From Myotis daubentonii (Eukaryota; Chordata; Mammalia; Chiroptera; Vespertilionidae), in contig NC_081847.1 in the NCBI RefSeq assembly GCF_963259705.1, positions 71,693,754 to 71,757,753 on the forward strand: 64,000 bases of DNA, read 5' to 3'. This document shows, in pieces, positions 11,726 to 22,666 of this stretch (its first letter is position 1; each line of letters opens with the position of its first letter). Under the pieces are notes generated by a model that did no database searches, was not told the DNA's origin, and saw only the letters and a list, made by a program, of their open reading frames with translations. The translations under genes were made by a program, and so were the position numbers.

Positions 11726-12397
11726 AGACTTGTCCCAGGCCCAGAAGAGGATTTTCTGCCATGGGGCCATTTTTGTTGTGGGAAGTCATTCTGACTCGAT
11801 AGTGAATCTTGGGTTTAAAAGTAAATAGCTGATGATGGAATTAAACTATCAGCATAGTGCAGTCCTCATGAAATAATGGATCTAGGTAATGACCATGGGT
11901 GACTGCTGACATCACCAGATGAGAGGCCAGTATACGTCAGCTGAGAAAGCACAACAGCCCATGTGACAAAGAGCAAAACCGAATCTGGATAGACCTCTAG
12001 TTTCCTCCACCTGACAGAACCCACAACTCAGAAAAGCTGAGGAACATCCTCTCTAATAAAAGATTAATATGCAAATTAACCATCACTCTGCAACAAAGAT
12101 GGCAGCGCCCACAGCCAATAAGGTGGGAATATGCAAATTGAGGGTCACTCCATGACAAAGATGGTGGTGGCCGGGCCAGGACACTTGCGTCGTCGCCACG
12201 CCTGCAGAGGGCCTGTGGGCAGCATGCAGGCACGGAGGCGCAGAGCGGCCGGGGCAGGGCGGGATGGCTAGCTTTGTCACCAAGGCGAAAGGCGTCCTGC
12301 CCCGCCCTGGCCACTCAGGGCCGGTGGGCAGTGTGCGCAGGCATGGAGCATCCTGCCCTGCCCCAGGTGTCCCTCCCTGCCCCGGCCGCTCTGGGTA

Positions 12398-12850
12398 AAT
12401 TAGACTGCATCTGCGTGTGGGTGACAGTGCACTGGGGGACGTTCGCACACCACGGGGGGAGGAGAGGATGCGTGTGCGAAGAGCCTCTGGGCCACAGAGA
12501 GCCTCTGGGCGGGGGAGGTGGGCCAGCGGAGGGTGGCCTGTACTCCCTCCCCACATGGCCGCGGCAGCAGCTGTGAGTGTGCCAAGTGGAGCCTGTGGGC
12601 TGAGCTGAAGTAGTGTCTGCAGGCCATCAGCACTGAGGAGTGGCTGCGCAAGTCCCGCCTCCTGGCCCAGAAGGTGCGCGATTGCAGGGACAGCCACTGT
12701 GGCAGGCCGGATTGATGTCCTCCTGGCCGTGCCATGGTGTTTGCAGATCTGCGCAGCCACAGGCCTCCGGTGTGCGCATCTTCTCCTCCCCGCCGGGTGT
12801 GCGAACGTCCCCCAGTGCGCTGTCACCCACGTGCACCTGCAACAGTCCTG
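12398..12850. repeat. Internal inverted repeat of the Helitron
   Basis: The arm at about 12415-12485 (containing tgggggacgttcgcacacc) is found again in reverse complement at about 12765-12835 (ggtgtgcgaacgtcccccag). The arms agree over about 70-80 bp with a few substitutions and are separated by about 280 bp. Transcripts could fold back. Open frames on the two strands give near-identical peptides here, which is an effect of the inverted repeat. Confidence 0.75.
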
Positions 12851-13504
12851 GACCATGGCATGTGCAAGGTCCCCCCCCCCCCGCCCCTCCACCGCACTTC
12901 CATCAACCCCAGCATGCCTATGTCCCCCACAGGACGTGCACACGTCCCCTCCGGCATGCTCACGTCCTTTGGAGAGTGTCTGGGTGCTCTGGGGTTTGGG
13001 TGCCTGTGAGATGACAGTGAGAGGGTGGAGTGGTGATGCCCTGTTCCCACGGAGGCCAGTGCGGTGAGATCATCTCTGTGGGGCTAATGCAGGTGCTGAG
13101 GCAGGAGCAGGTGCAGACAGACAGTCCTGGTGGGTGCGGGCAGCCCTTGCTGGGCTGCCTTTGGTCAGCGTTCAAGATCGGGAACCCAGAGGAGGCGAGG
13201 AGTTCCTTCCTATCAGTGAAACAGTGGGATAGTCAGGGCGACTGCAGTGGAGGAATGTGCACTTTGGGTGCCGGCACCCATGAGCGAAGGCTGCCTTGAC
13301 TGAGCCTCGGTCGCTTGGGACCTAGCACACTCCTGCTAGGCAGCGGGTGACAGGACGTGCTTTTCCGAGTTAATGAGAGAAAACATTGATTCTCCCGCTG
13401 CCTGCGAAGGTGGAAAGTGAAGTGGGGAGACATGCAGGGTGTGAGTGAGGTTCCCTGTCTGGGGGTTCCAAATCCACCATTGGTTCCTTTCACCACTGAG
13501 TAGA

Positions 13505-13620
13505 GATACACAGGGTGTCCCCCCAAAATGTATACACTCGTTGAATACCTACTAATTCCAATGGGTTTAAACATGAAAAGAAAGAAACAACAATGGAGCT
13601 GTCATCTGTTAAAAGTACAG
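13505..13620. repeat. Possible mariner terminal fragment inside the Helitron
   Basis: 'cagggtgtccccccaaaatg' followed by tatacactc resembles a mariner-type terminal repeat (CAGGGTGTCCC...). No matching opposite end is visible, so this is a fragment or a chance likeness. Confidence 0.3.
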
Positions 13621-13732
13621 GCACAAACCGGCAGTTGGACATTCCCTAAGGGGTCCTGGATTGGAGAGGGTGCAGGCCAGATTGAGCCCCCCCCCCTGCC
13701 CCATGCATGAATTTTGTGCACCAGGCCTCTAG

Positions 13733-14063
13733 TGTTAAATGATATCACAGGGATAAAAACAGTAAGATCCAGACAAACAACAGGTTCTCTTAACAAATGA
13801 ATTGAAAGTAAAAAAAAAACAACAAACAAGAAAAAAAAAGAAAGAAAAAGGAGGAGAAACTTATAGATTAAAAATGATTCAAAAGGCATTGGATCAGTTG
13901 CAACATGTAGACACTATTAGGATTCTGATGAGTAAACTGTAGAAAAGCATTTATGAACTCATGAGACAATTGGATATTGGATATTAAGGATTATTTTTTG
14001 CTGAGATAATGATATTGCAGTTACATTGTAGAAATATTAATTTTAGAGATACAAAGGAAACAT
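13733..14063 (+). repeat. L1 3'-end relic, part 1
   Basis: The text 'cagttgcaacatgtagacac', 'tatgaactcatgagacaatt' and 'gataatgatattgcagttac' follows an old mammalian L1 3' region in sense orientation. It continues after the Helitron at 14064-14377. No L1 reading frame is open. Confidence 0.65.
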
Positions 14064-14377
14064 TCTATATAATAAAAGCCTAATATGCAAATCGACCAAA
14101 TGGTGGAACAACCCCTTGGGGAGGGGCGGGCCAGCGAGTGGGGGGCACCAGGCCAACCAAGGCGGGTGCCAGCGGGCAGAGGGTGGGGAGCAATTGGGTG
14201 GCAGCAACCAGCGGCAGGCGATGGGGGTGGGGGTGGGGCAGTGCCTCCTACAGAGGGAGGCTTGACTGCGGCTTAGTTGGACATCCCCTGAGGGCACCTG
14301 GACTGCGAGAGTGCTCAAGCCGGGCTGAGGGACCCCCTCCCCCTGAGTGCACGCATTTTTGTGCACCGGGCCTCTAG
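14064..14377 (+). mobile_element. Non-autonomous Helitron, 314 bp
   Basis: It begins TCTATATAATAAAAGCCTAA, includes 'tatgcaaatcgaccaaatgg', and ends with the hairpin gtgcacgcatttttgtgcac plus cgggcctctag before a host T. These are typical short bat Helitron termini. It sits inside an L1 3' end: the LINE wording resumes at 14378 without target duplication, as expected for rolling-circle insertion. Confidence 0.9.
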
Positions 14378-14575
14378 TTTAGGAGTAAAATAATATGATG
14401 CCTGGGATGTACTTTGAAGTAATATGGAGGGCTAAGTGTGAGGGGGGAGGAAGCAAAATTAGCCATGAACTAGTAGTAACTGGTGAGAGATGGGTACCTG
14501 GGAGTTTATGGCTACAACTCAGGCTACTTTTGTATGTTTAAAGTTTTCCATGTTGAGGTAGAAAAAGGAAAATTA
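14378..14575 (+). repeat. L1 3'-end relic, part 2
   Basis: 'ttaggagtaaaataatatga', 'gatgcctgggatgtactttg' and 'cttttgtatgtttaaagttt' continue the LINE 3' end interrupted by the Helitron. It ends in an A-rich stretch near 14570. Confidence 0.65.
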
Positions 14576-17125
14576 ATCAACAGCTGATCTGCTCTACCGG
14601 GCCCAGCTCCTCACCACGCCCTCTCATCTGTATTGCCTGAGGCTGGCTGAGCATGAGCTGCACTTCCCAAAGGCGCCAGGAGGTGGCGCCGCCGCCTCTC
14701 TGCTGGCGGCTGCTCAGAGGGCTATGAGCTCGGATGAATCTCCGCACATCCCCAGCTTCTCCCAGGCTCTGGGGTTTCTTGCTCTTCTCTACAGGACAGG
14801 CAGGGCACGATTTGGGAGGACCTGGATCCAGAAGGCATTGGCCCTTTGAAATGCGTGTTCCAGGCTGCTCCTGACCTTTATCCTCCGGGGCTTTGGCCAC
14901 CCCTGGTCCATCTGCCTGGACTGGGGGAGGGGCCTTGTCTTGGCCCTGGGCCCTTCTTCACTGAACCAGTCTGGGCTCCTAAGCTCCATCCTGTCTCCTG
15001 TGACCTCCCTGCACACCTGGGGGTCAAGCCCCTGCTTCAGGTCAGGGTTCTCAGCCTCGCTGCCCCATACCGTGCTGCTGCGGCTCCCCAACTCCACCCC
15101 AGACTCCCTTTTTGGTTGGGCCTCCAGGTTCAAGGCCCTCATTTGGAGGAAGACCATATCTCTGGGCCTGCTTGGCTGTGGATTGAGCTGCGTGAGCACT
15201 GGACCAGGAGTCAGTACACCTACTCCCAGACAGGCCTCCCTCGAGTAAGTTATGCTCCCTGGTTGGAACTATAGAACAGTGGCTTTCTAACTTTTTAAAG
15301 AAGTGGAACTCCATTCTAGAAACCCAACATATAAAATCACAAGAGTGGAGCATCCAGGTTCTATATGGGAGAAGTTCAGTCATATGGGCCTCCTCTGGTA
15401 CCCACAACCACTCCGGGGTGAAAGCACTGGGCTTCCTGACCTCTGGATTTTTTACATTTCTCGCTGGCTGTCAGCCCAAGAGATCTTACAAGTTGGTCTG
15501 AAGCTGTAGTAAGTCCTGGCATGCATGCATGCATTCATTCATTCAACATTTACCAAGCTTGTACTCTATGCTGAACCTGCAGTGAGACAAGTTCACCAGC
15601 ATGGGGACTCAGTCCTCTATGGGTACCACCGACTGGTGAGCTGACAACACAAGGGCGGGGGGATGCCATACAAGCAGGTGGCCCCAAGGTCCAGGAACAC
15701 AAAGGAGAGGGCACCTGCTTGAGGAAGCCAGGAAGGCTTCTCAGAGGAGGTGGCATTTGAGTGGTCTTGAGGAAGCCGTGTGGAGAACGAATTGGAAAGA
15801 GAGGGGAGGGCCTGGAAGGCAGTGAGGAGACTTTCCTTTTTTAGCAGTTGTTTAGAGGGGCCCCCACAGTGGCAGGGGAGAGCAAGTACTGTAGACTGTG
15901 GTTGGGGTGCAAACCAAGTGCAGACACCCTGCCTGACACAATCGGCCGCCCACTCAGATGAAGCCACAGGCGCACTCCCGCACGCGGGGAAGGAAACCCA
16001 CTTCCCTCCCAGAGTGAAATCGCTAACAGTTGGTGCTGCTGAGAACAGGGACAGACAGCTTCATGGGCCCCCAGCGAAAGGCTGAACCCCGGGCTCCTTC
16101 CAAGTGCTGGGGGTGCATTGGGAAGAAGGTACCAAGATTGCAGAGGCCCCCTTCTCAGGCAGAATGCCTCTCCATCCACAAACAGAAACTCACTGAGATT
16201 TTAATTAAGATCAGTGTACATAAAACCCCCTGTTCCTGAGTAAACCATTATTAAGTCAGATCCTTCACTTTCGTGTTATGGGCTCTTCAGAGACCGGAGA
16301 CGAGGGATAAGAGGGGCGGTTGGAAGTCCTGCAGGGGAGAGGGAGAAAGACTCAGACGGAGGGGAAAATAGATTCCAGGCTGGGTTGGGAGAGAAGGCAA
16401 ACGGCAGACATACACACTCCACAGGCAAGAGAGGGGAGGCAGATGGAAGGTTCTAGCTTCTCCGCTGCCCAGACCCCCACTCCTTGCTTAGTTTAATTAG
16501 GTTCTGAAACCTGTTAGTTGGAGAGAAACGCTCTTGTCACACTAGGTTTTCCCTTCGGCCTTGGTGCGGACACTGGCGATGACATTCCTGAATAGGCTGA
16601 GGCGTCCTGCTGGGGGCCCTGCCACGCCCCTCCCCAGGGCTTTCTCTCAGCCCTGGGTGCGTGGCAGGCTTGGCAGATGGGAGCCGGAGAAGAACGGCCC
16701 GGCTCCCTGCCCCCTTAGGTGGGTCAATTCAGAGATGTCTCCCTGAGTCCCAGGTAGGATTGAGCTCTAGCTGCTCACAGTGCTACCTGAACCGAAAACA
16801 CGCTGTTAACTGGCTCTCCTTCCTTCTGCCTCTCCTCCCCCTCCCCTGCTGGCGTTTCCTGGGTTCGCCTCCCAACTAAACGACTTGAACTCAGGTCTGG
16901 TTCCAGGAAAACCAGCTCTAAAAAGGCTTTATATATTTAAACATTTATCCTGAGGAGCCCATTCGCCCTCCAGAATTAGGCCAAGCCCATTTGCAGTGTG
17001 GAGTGACTAATATCCCTGTATTGTCCAGGTTTTGAATCAAGGGCTGCTTTTCGGACTGGAAGGTGAAGGTCCGTTGTCTCAGAAGGATGGCTTTAGGTTT
17101 ATAAAGTTACTTTGAGGCTGTTCAG
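14576..17125. other. Unique-looking non-coding DNA with an L2 piece
   Basis: Overlapping open frames of 100-142 codons lie on both strands at 14.6-15.4 kb, but none is preferred by composition or shows a recognisable motif, so I call no gene. An L2 fragment on the minus strand is recorded separately at 15525-15780. The rest is GC-moderate sequence without a named repeat. Confidence 0.4.
15525..15780 (-). repeat. L2 LINE fragment
   Basis: 'cattcattcattcaacattt' at one end and 'gaaggcttctcagaggaggt' with 'gaggaagcc' at the other are the reverse complement of L2 3'-end blocks. Confidence 0.55.
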
Positions 17126-17478
17126 TCAGTTTGAGCTGCTGTAACGAAGTACCTTATACTGAGTGGCTTATAAAGGACAGATTTATTGTCCAGACCCTGG
17201 AGGCTGGGATTCTGAGGTCAGCGTGCCAGCATGGCTGGGTTCTCCTGAGGGCTCCCTTCTGGGTTGCCGACAGCTGACTTCTCATTGTATCCTCACCTGG
17301 TGGAGAGAGAGCTTGGCCAGCAACCTCGCCTCCTCTCTAAAGGGCACTCATCCCATTCAGGAGGGCTCCACTCTTATGACCTAGTTGCCTCCCAAAGGCC
17401 TCGTCCCCAAATCACATCACATGGGATTAGGGGTTCCACATATGGATTTTTAGGGACACAAACGTTCCGTCTGTAACA
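17126..17478 (-). mobile_element. MaLR LTR (MLT1/MST-like)
   Basis: 'tgagctgctgtaacgaagta', 'caccctggtggagagaga'-type text, 'tcccattcaggagggctcca' and 'gacacaaacgttccgtctgt' appear in the reverse order of a MaLR LTR. It is a diverged fragment with no internal sequence. Confidence 0.65.
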
Positions 17479-17479
17479 G

Positions 17480-19296
17480 GCACCTTAGAGCTAGAAAGTC
17501 CCTGATGTTTCCATTTCTAAACCCTAAGATTTCATCTGGAACCAGCTCTCCAGGTCACCTGGAGAGTGAATAGAAATAAGGGTGTAAATGCTCAGCCGTG
17601 TTCGTCATTCATTCCTGAAATAAGTTTTTACGGAGCAAACATGTGCTATGTGCCAGGCATCCCTGCCCCATGGACTCACTGTCCTGGGTGCTTGAAATTG
17701 GATTTTTGATGAGGTTTCTTCATCCAGATTTACTGAGAACCTCTGTGTTCCTAGCACTGTGCTAGACCTTGGGCAAACAGAAATGGATTAGGCATAAACT
17801 GTATTTCCCCGAAGCCTAGAAGCCAGAAGGCTGAGATCCATATACAAACCACGGTGGCAATGTTTCCTGGAGTAGATAGACCTCCAGATACAGAGTCGAT
17901 GAGGGCGGGCAGGAAGGATCAGAGAGTCTTCGTGCAGGAGGGGACGCAGGCGCAGCGCCTGGAGCGTTTCGGGGTGAGCAGATAGAACCAGCAGAGGTGT
18001 GGTAAGACTGGCCAGACTGGGAGTTGCAGTTGTATAATGAGGCTGCGGCCGCACTGCAAGCAAGCGTGGGCCAGTTGGTCCAGGCTGGCAGAGTCTTTGG
18101 GTTTAAGATCTGGGCTGTGCTGGGAAGCAGCGCAGCCCTGTGGTCAGGGCACAAGCTCTGCGTATGGACTGGTCCACACTTTCATCTCAGTTCTGCTACG
18201 GACTGGGTCACTTTGTGGCCTTGGCAAGTGAATAGGCTCTCTGAGCCTCAGTTAACTCATTAGTGTTATACTGGGGATCAGCTACTTCCTGCACATAGTC
18301 CTATTGGGGATTGGATAAAAGAAGCCTAAAGCCCCTAGGACACAGTGAGTGCTAGTAGAGGACATTCTGTCAGTGATATGCACCGAGAGGTCCTGGCTGG
18401 GTTTAAGGAAAGCTTGAGTCTGTAGAATTGAGAGCCCCTCACGGGTATACATTGACATTAACCAATTACCTGGAGGCTGAGGAACATCTTTGTAAAAGAG
18501 ACTCAACAGTGCCCTTTGAGGTGCAGAGAGTGGGCCAAATGGGGCCCTGAATGTTCTCAGAGGCTGGAGAGTTGCATCATTGCCATCATTGCCATCATCC
18601 CAGTGGTCCGGGAGTTTATCCTTTGGTACCTGGGCAGGGCAGGGGAGGGCATCTCTGATAGAGCCCCTGTCATCTCAAGGAAGGATGCAGAGCCCCATGG
18701 GGAGTCATCAGTGCTCTGCATTTGGGGGATGGTGCCTGCCTGGTGAGTGGGGGGCCAGGCATGACTGAGTGGCAGCATTCCAAGCTTCTCACTCGCTGTA
18801 AGGCCCACGTCTCACCCTTTTCAGAAGCATCTGCAGAGATGTTCTCAGAGAAGTTGGAGACCTCCCAACTGCCCACCCATCCTAGTGTCATTCTGTAAAC
18901 AGAACTGGCAGATGGGCGGTGTGACCCGCTGTGCAGAGGACCCGGAGCATGGCTCTGCTTGAACAGTTTGGGAACACCCCAGCCCCATAAGGTTTCCTTA
19001 GATCTGGAAGATGGAAGGAAGGGGCCAGAAAGGGGGAGAGGGAGGACAGCTCTATATTTGTGTAGGTGGGGAAACCGGCTCAGAGAGGCAAAGGGAGTGG
19101 CCCAGAGTCACACAGCAGGTCAGTGGAAAAGCAGGCTTTTGTCTCCTACACCTCTCACAGCCATTTGTCCCACTCACTTAAGTGACCTGTCAGCCAAACA
19201 GTGTTGACAGAGTCAACCAAAGCCCTCTCCTCCCACCTCAGCTGGGTGCTCCTAATTCTGTCTGTAGAAAACTACTGTGTTCTCTTTGGGCATTTG
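17480..19296. other. Non-coding DNA with MIR fragments
   Basis: No gene is recognised. MIR-like pieces occur at about 18165-18300 on the minus strand (tctctgagcctcagttaact) and 19055-19150 on the plus strand (aaaccggctcagagaggc, agagtcacacagcaggtca). The 17800-18060 part is GC-rich on an L2/unique background. Confidence 0.45.
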
Positions 19297-19343
19297 TCCA
19301 TCCATCCATCCATCCATCCATCCATCCATCCATCCATCCATCC
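19297..19343. repeat. (CCAT)n microsatellite
   Basis: About eleven tandem ccat units. The Trp-Met-Asp-Gly repeats in a minus-strand frame come from this array and are not a protein. Confidence 0.95.
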
Positions 19344-19996
19344 AAAAAGCATTGATGTCATGACTACCTCAGGCTGTTTTTGTTGTTGGCTATCCAAAGG
19401 TGAATATTGTGGGGGTGAATTTGGACCCCCATTTAGGCAGGGAGGGTCTGGAGTCACAGCTGTTCCAGTAAATATTTCTCCTCTGATTTCTCCATAACTC
19501 CTGCGTTTCCTCACATTGAACCAGTCTCCATCCTTTAGTAGTTTGCAGTCCCTTTGATAATATTTTCCCTTTCTCCTTCCCATGTAAAGTTTTGCTGCCA
19601 GTTTGAGGCATTGTTGCTGGGCACCAGCGGGAGATCCATGGGTAACTTTTGAGGCCAGAGGGTCTGGGGTGGCTCTTGTTTTTCAGGGAAGATAAGAATT
19701 ACCTTCCGAGGCCACAGGCCCAGAGAAGATTGGAAGGAACTTCTCAGAACAAAGCTGACTTACGGGTGAGGGTGGCAGCCGTACACTCCCCCTCATCTCC
19801 TGAATGTTATGGAAAATGTTACCTTCACTTCTGGGTTGGTTATGGTGGTGATAGGGACTTTCTCTTTCTTACTTGGGCCTTGTTTGTTTGAGTTAGGTCT
19901 CTTTGGTTTTAAGTGAAAGAGACTTACGTGCTGGTAATAGTAGAAATAGAACAACATGGAGGCCAATCGCTCTAGAATTAGTAATGTTGCAGTTTC

Positions 19997-20221
19997 TTTT
20001 CTTTTTTTTAAATATATTTTATTGATTTTCTACAGAGAGGAAGGGAGAGAGATAGAGAGCTAGAAGCACCAATGAGAGAGAAACATCGATCAGCTGCCTC
20101 CTGCACATCCCCCACCGGGGATATGCCCGCAACCCACGTACATGCCCTTGACCGGAATCGAACCTGGGACCCTTCAGTCCGCAGGCCGACGCTCTATCCA
20201 CTGAGCCAAACCGGTTTCGGC
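19997..20221 (-). repeat. Young VES SINE with perfect target duplication
   Basis: The minus-strand head is gccgaaaccggtttggctca, with a well-preserved tRNA-like A box (tggctcagtgg) and B box (ggttcgattccgg), 'gaggcagctgatcgatgttt' and a tail ending aatatattt-like. It is flanked by the 17-bp direct repeat agtaatgttgcagtttc at 19980-19996 and 20222-20238, which are identical. The clean duplication and good promoter boxes mark a recent L1-mediated insertion. Confidence 0.95.
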
Positions 20222-20437
20222 AGTAATGTTGCAGTTTCAACCCCTAAAGAGGGAAGGTTTAATTCTCAGTTTGTCCCAATCTGAACTCCCAAGGAAAGGT
20301 TCAACATAGGTCCAGCACCCACTCCAGGCCCTAAGCTGTGGCCAGGGGAGTGAAGTCACAGTATATGAAATGGCAGTCTACATAGTAACCTTGGGAATGG
20401 TGGGGAAGGTTCCCAGAAAAGAGGGCAGCTGGGTTGG

Positions 20438-20500
20438 TATAGGGGGTTAGGACTCTAACATCTTCTTTGGGGACACAATTCAACCCATAACAGTTTTCTG
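20438..20500 (-). mobile_element. MaLR LTR end fragment
   Basis: 'ggggacacaattcaacccat' with aacag is the reverse complement of the MLT1-like LTR start also seen at 1797. The neighbouring 20290-20437 and 20500-20720 may be further pieces of the same or another old LTR, but I could not assign them. Confidence 0.55.
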
Positions 20501-21619
20501 GAGACATAAGTTCCTTGGCATGTGGACCTGTATGTAGGGCACCTCTCAACATGGCAACTGGCTTCCCTCAGCGCCAGCAAATTAGAAGTTTCAATGTTCT
20601 TGTAACCTAATCTCAGAAGTGATATCCCACCCCCTTTACTGGGTTAAAATCGAGTTATTAGGTCCAGCCCACCATCAAGGGCAGGAGATCACACAAGAGC
20701 ATGGATAGCAAGAGATGGGTCCATGGGGTACCTATCACACCCACCAAGGAACTAGGTTGCTGATTTATCTAGATCCCATTTGTACTGGTTGAAAGCTTTT
20801 TCTGTGGGGCTTTTCTGATTTGAGTCCTGAAATTTCTGTTTCCTGGGAAACCCCTTAGCCCCTGGCAAACTAAAACAGTTGGCACCCCAGCATGAACAAA
20901 ACATGCTACCTGGACACAGTTGATCAAGAAACAATGGCTTGCTACCACTCACAAGATGTTATGATACTGTATACCTGGTCCAGTGGATGCAGGATGGAGA
21001 CCATGTGGCTCAGCACCACTTATGGAAGAGAAACCAGGGGCTTTAGTTTATTCTGAGCTCAATTAGTGTCAACAGTTTGATGTGACCCTCCCAAAAGCGA
21101 GTGCATCAGAGGCGTTAATGAAAGCATTAGGACATGAGTCACAACAGTAGGCAACGTCTAGGACCATCAAGGTGATCTGTTGTCAAAATCTGGAGGACTT
21201 TGCACCGATTTGAGAGGATAAAGTGGGTTAGACAAAAATAAGTTCTCAGCATGCCGAAGGGAAAGGCAAAGCGACAGAACGAGTTGTCACAGGCAGGCAA
21301 AGAGACAAAGGGCACAGGAGTCTGATTTTATATGCAGATTTTTCCATTTATTAAGAAAAGATGTTCTCCTGGTGAATGTCTGAGACCCACCAAGAGCATC
21401 CGTGTTGCTATGGTGATGCCAATGGTCCACTAGAGGGAGAGGAGCTACTCTCTGCTGTAGTCTACTGAAGGGATTCCTGGGACAGAGAGGGACACTGGCC
21501 TTTTAACATTGTGGTTGTTTTTTCTGTTTGTTTGTTTTGTTTTTCTGGTGTGACTTTCCCAGAGGTCACTGGTTGGGGAAGAGGATCAGATATGGAAGAC
21601 TTTGAGTGTGCATCAGACC

Positions 21620-21748
21620 TAGAAGACTTGTTAAAACAGGGGTCTGGGGTCCTCCCTCCAGAGCTTCTGATTCAGTAGGTCTGCGGAGGGGCTTACTGAT
21701 ACCAGGTGATGCCAACATGCTGATGGCTGCTGGTCCAGGACCACTGCT
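21620..21748 (-). mobile_element. MER5-like hAT (Charlie) fragment
   Basis: 'cagagcttctgattcagtag' followed by 'gataccaggtgatgccaaca' and ending 'ccaggaccactg' resembles the MER5 group of short hAT-Charlie elements. It is diverged. Confidence 0.5.
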
Positions 21749-22120
21749 GCAGGGCAATGAGACCCAAAGCTAACTTGCAGTTAATATTAAAGGAAATTGA
21801 AACTCATCTTTTCCACTCATGTTCATAATTTTCATAATTTTCTCCACTGTGGAACAAAGGAATGGGTGGGCTTCTGAGTTGATCTTAATTTTTGACATCT
21901 GATAGTGAAGGGGCTCCCTATTAAAATGATCTAATTGTTAGACTTCTCCCACCAACCCAGTATCTTGATGCTGACAAATGTTAGGAATCTTTGCTGCCTT
22001 TTGATGACTGGCATCTACTCAAGTCTTCCTAATAGGAGAAATATGCATTGTGGGCCTTGCCTCTCCCTAAATCTTGGCTGAACATTAGAACTCTCTGGGA
22101 TTTAAAAATCCCAATGTCGC

Positions 22121-22338
22121 CCAGCCAGCATGGCTCAGTGGTTGAGCGCTGACCTATGAACCAGGAGGTCACGGTTCAATTCCTGCTCAGGGCACATGCC
22201 TGGGCTTCAGGCTTGATCCCCACTGTGGGGCCTGCAGGAGGCAGCTGATCAATGATTCTCTCTCATCATTGATGTTTCTATTTCTCTCCCCCTCTTCCTT
22301 CCTCTCTGACATCAATTAAAAAATATATTTAAAAAAAT
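22121..22338 (+). repeat. VES SINE (first of two at one target)
   Basis: The head cgcccagccagcatggctca is followed by a degenerate B box, 'caggaggcagctgatcaatg' and an A-rich tail. The flanks aaaaatcccaatgtc (before) and aaaaatcccaatatct (after, before the next copy) form a target duplication that is repeated once more after the second SINE. Confidence 0.9.
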
Positions 22339-22350
22339 CCCAATATCTGC

Positions 22351-22570
22351 TCAGCCAGTGTGGCTCAGTGGTTGAGTATTGACCCATGCACCAGGAGGTC
22401 TCTGGTTTGATTCCTGGTTAGGGCACATGCTTGGGTTGCAGGCTCGATCCCCAGTAGGGGGTGTGCAGGAGGCAGCTGATCGCTGTTTCTCTCTTATTGA
22501 TGTTTCTGTCTATCTCACTCCCTCTCTCTTTCAAATTAATAAAAACATATTTTAAAAAAATAAAATAAAA
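22351..22570 (+). repeat. VES SINE (second of two at one target)
   Basis: The head gctcagccagtgtggctcag precedes the tRNA-like region, 'gtgcaggaggcagctgatcg' and an A-rich tail. It is followed by aaaatcctcaatgtct, a third copy of the short target sequence. The two SINEs therefore inserted one after the other into the same few bases. Confidence 0.9.
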
Positions 22571-22666
22571 TCCTCAATGTCTACCCCAACTCAAATGAAT
22601 TAAATCAGGACTTCTGGGAGGGGCATCACCAGTTTCAAAGAGCTTTCTTAGGTAATTATAATGATA

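Larger units (their letters stand above)
12047..13732 (+). mobile_element. Large non-autonomous Helitron, about 1.69 kb
   Basis: It starts TCCTCTCTAATAAAAGATTA and ends with a palindrome (tgcatgaattttgtgca, 13704-13720) followed by ccaggcctctag and then a host T. The preceding base is A. These are the 5' TC and 3' hairpin-CTAG ends of bat Helitrons. The interior is GC-rich with long overlapping open frames on both strands (up to 286 codons on the minus strand, 12083-12943), but none shows Rep or helicase motifs. An internal inverted repeat is described separately. The interior may include captured host DNA. It could also be two Helitrons joined end to end, because only the outer ends are clear. 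Confidence 0.65.

Noticed and set aside
12083..12943. 286-codon minus-strand open frame
   Set aside because: It lies in the GC-rich interior of a Helitron with open frames on both strands and no domain; low stop frequency from composition is enough to explain it.
20005..20221. tRNA gene-like A and B boxes
   Set aside because: They belong to VES SINEs, with SINE body, tail and target duplication; no cloverleaf of a real tRNA is present.
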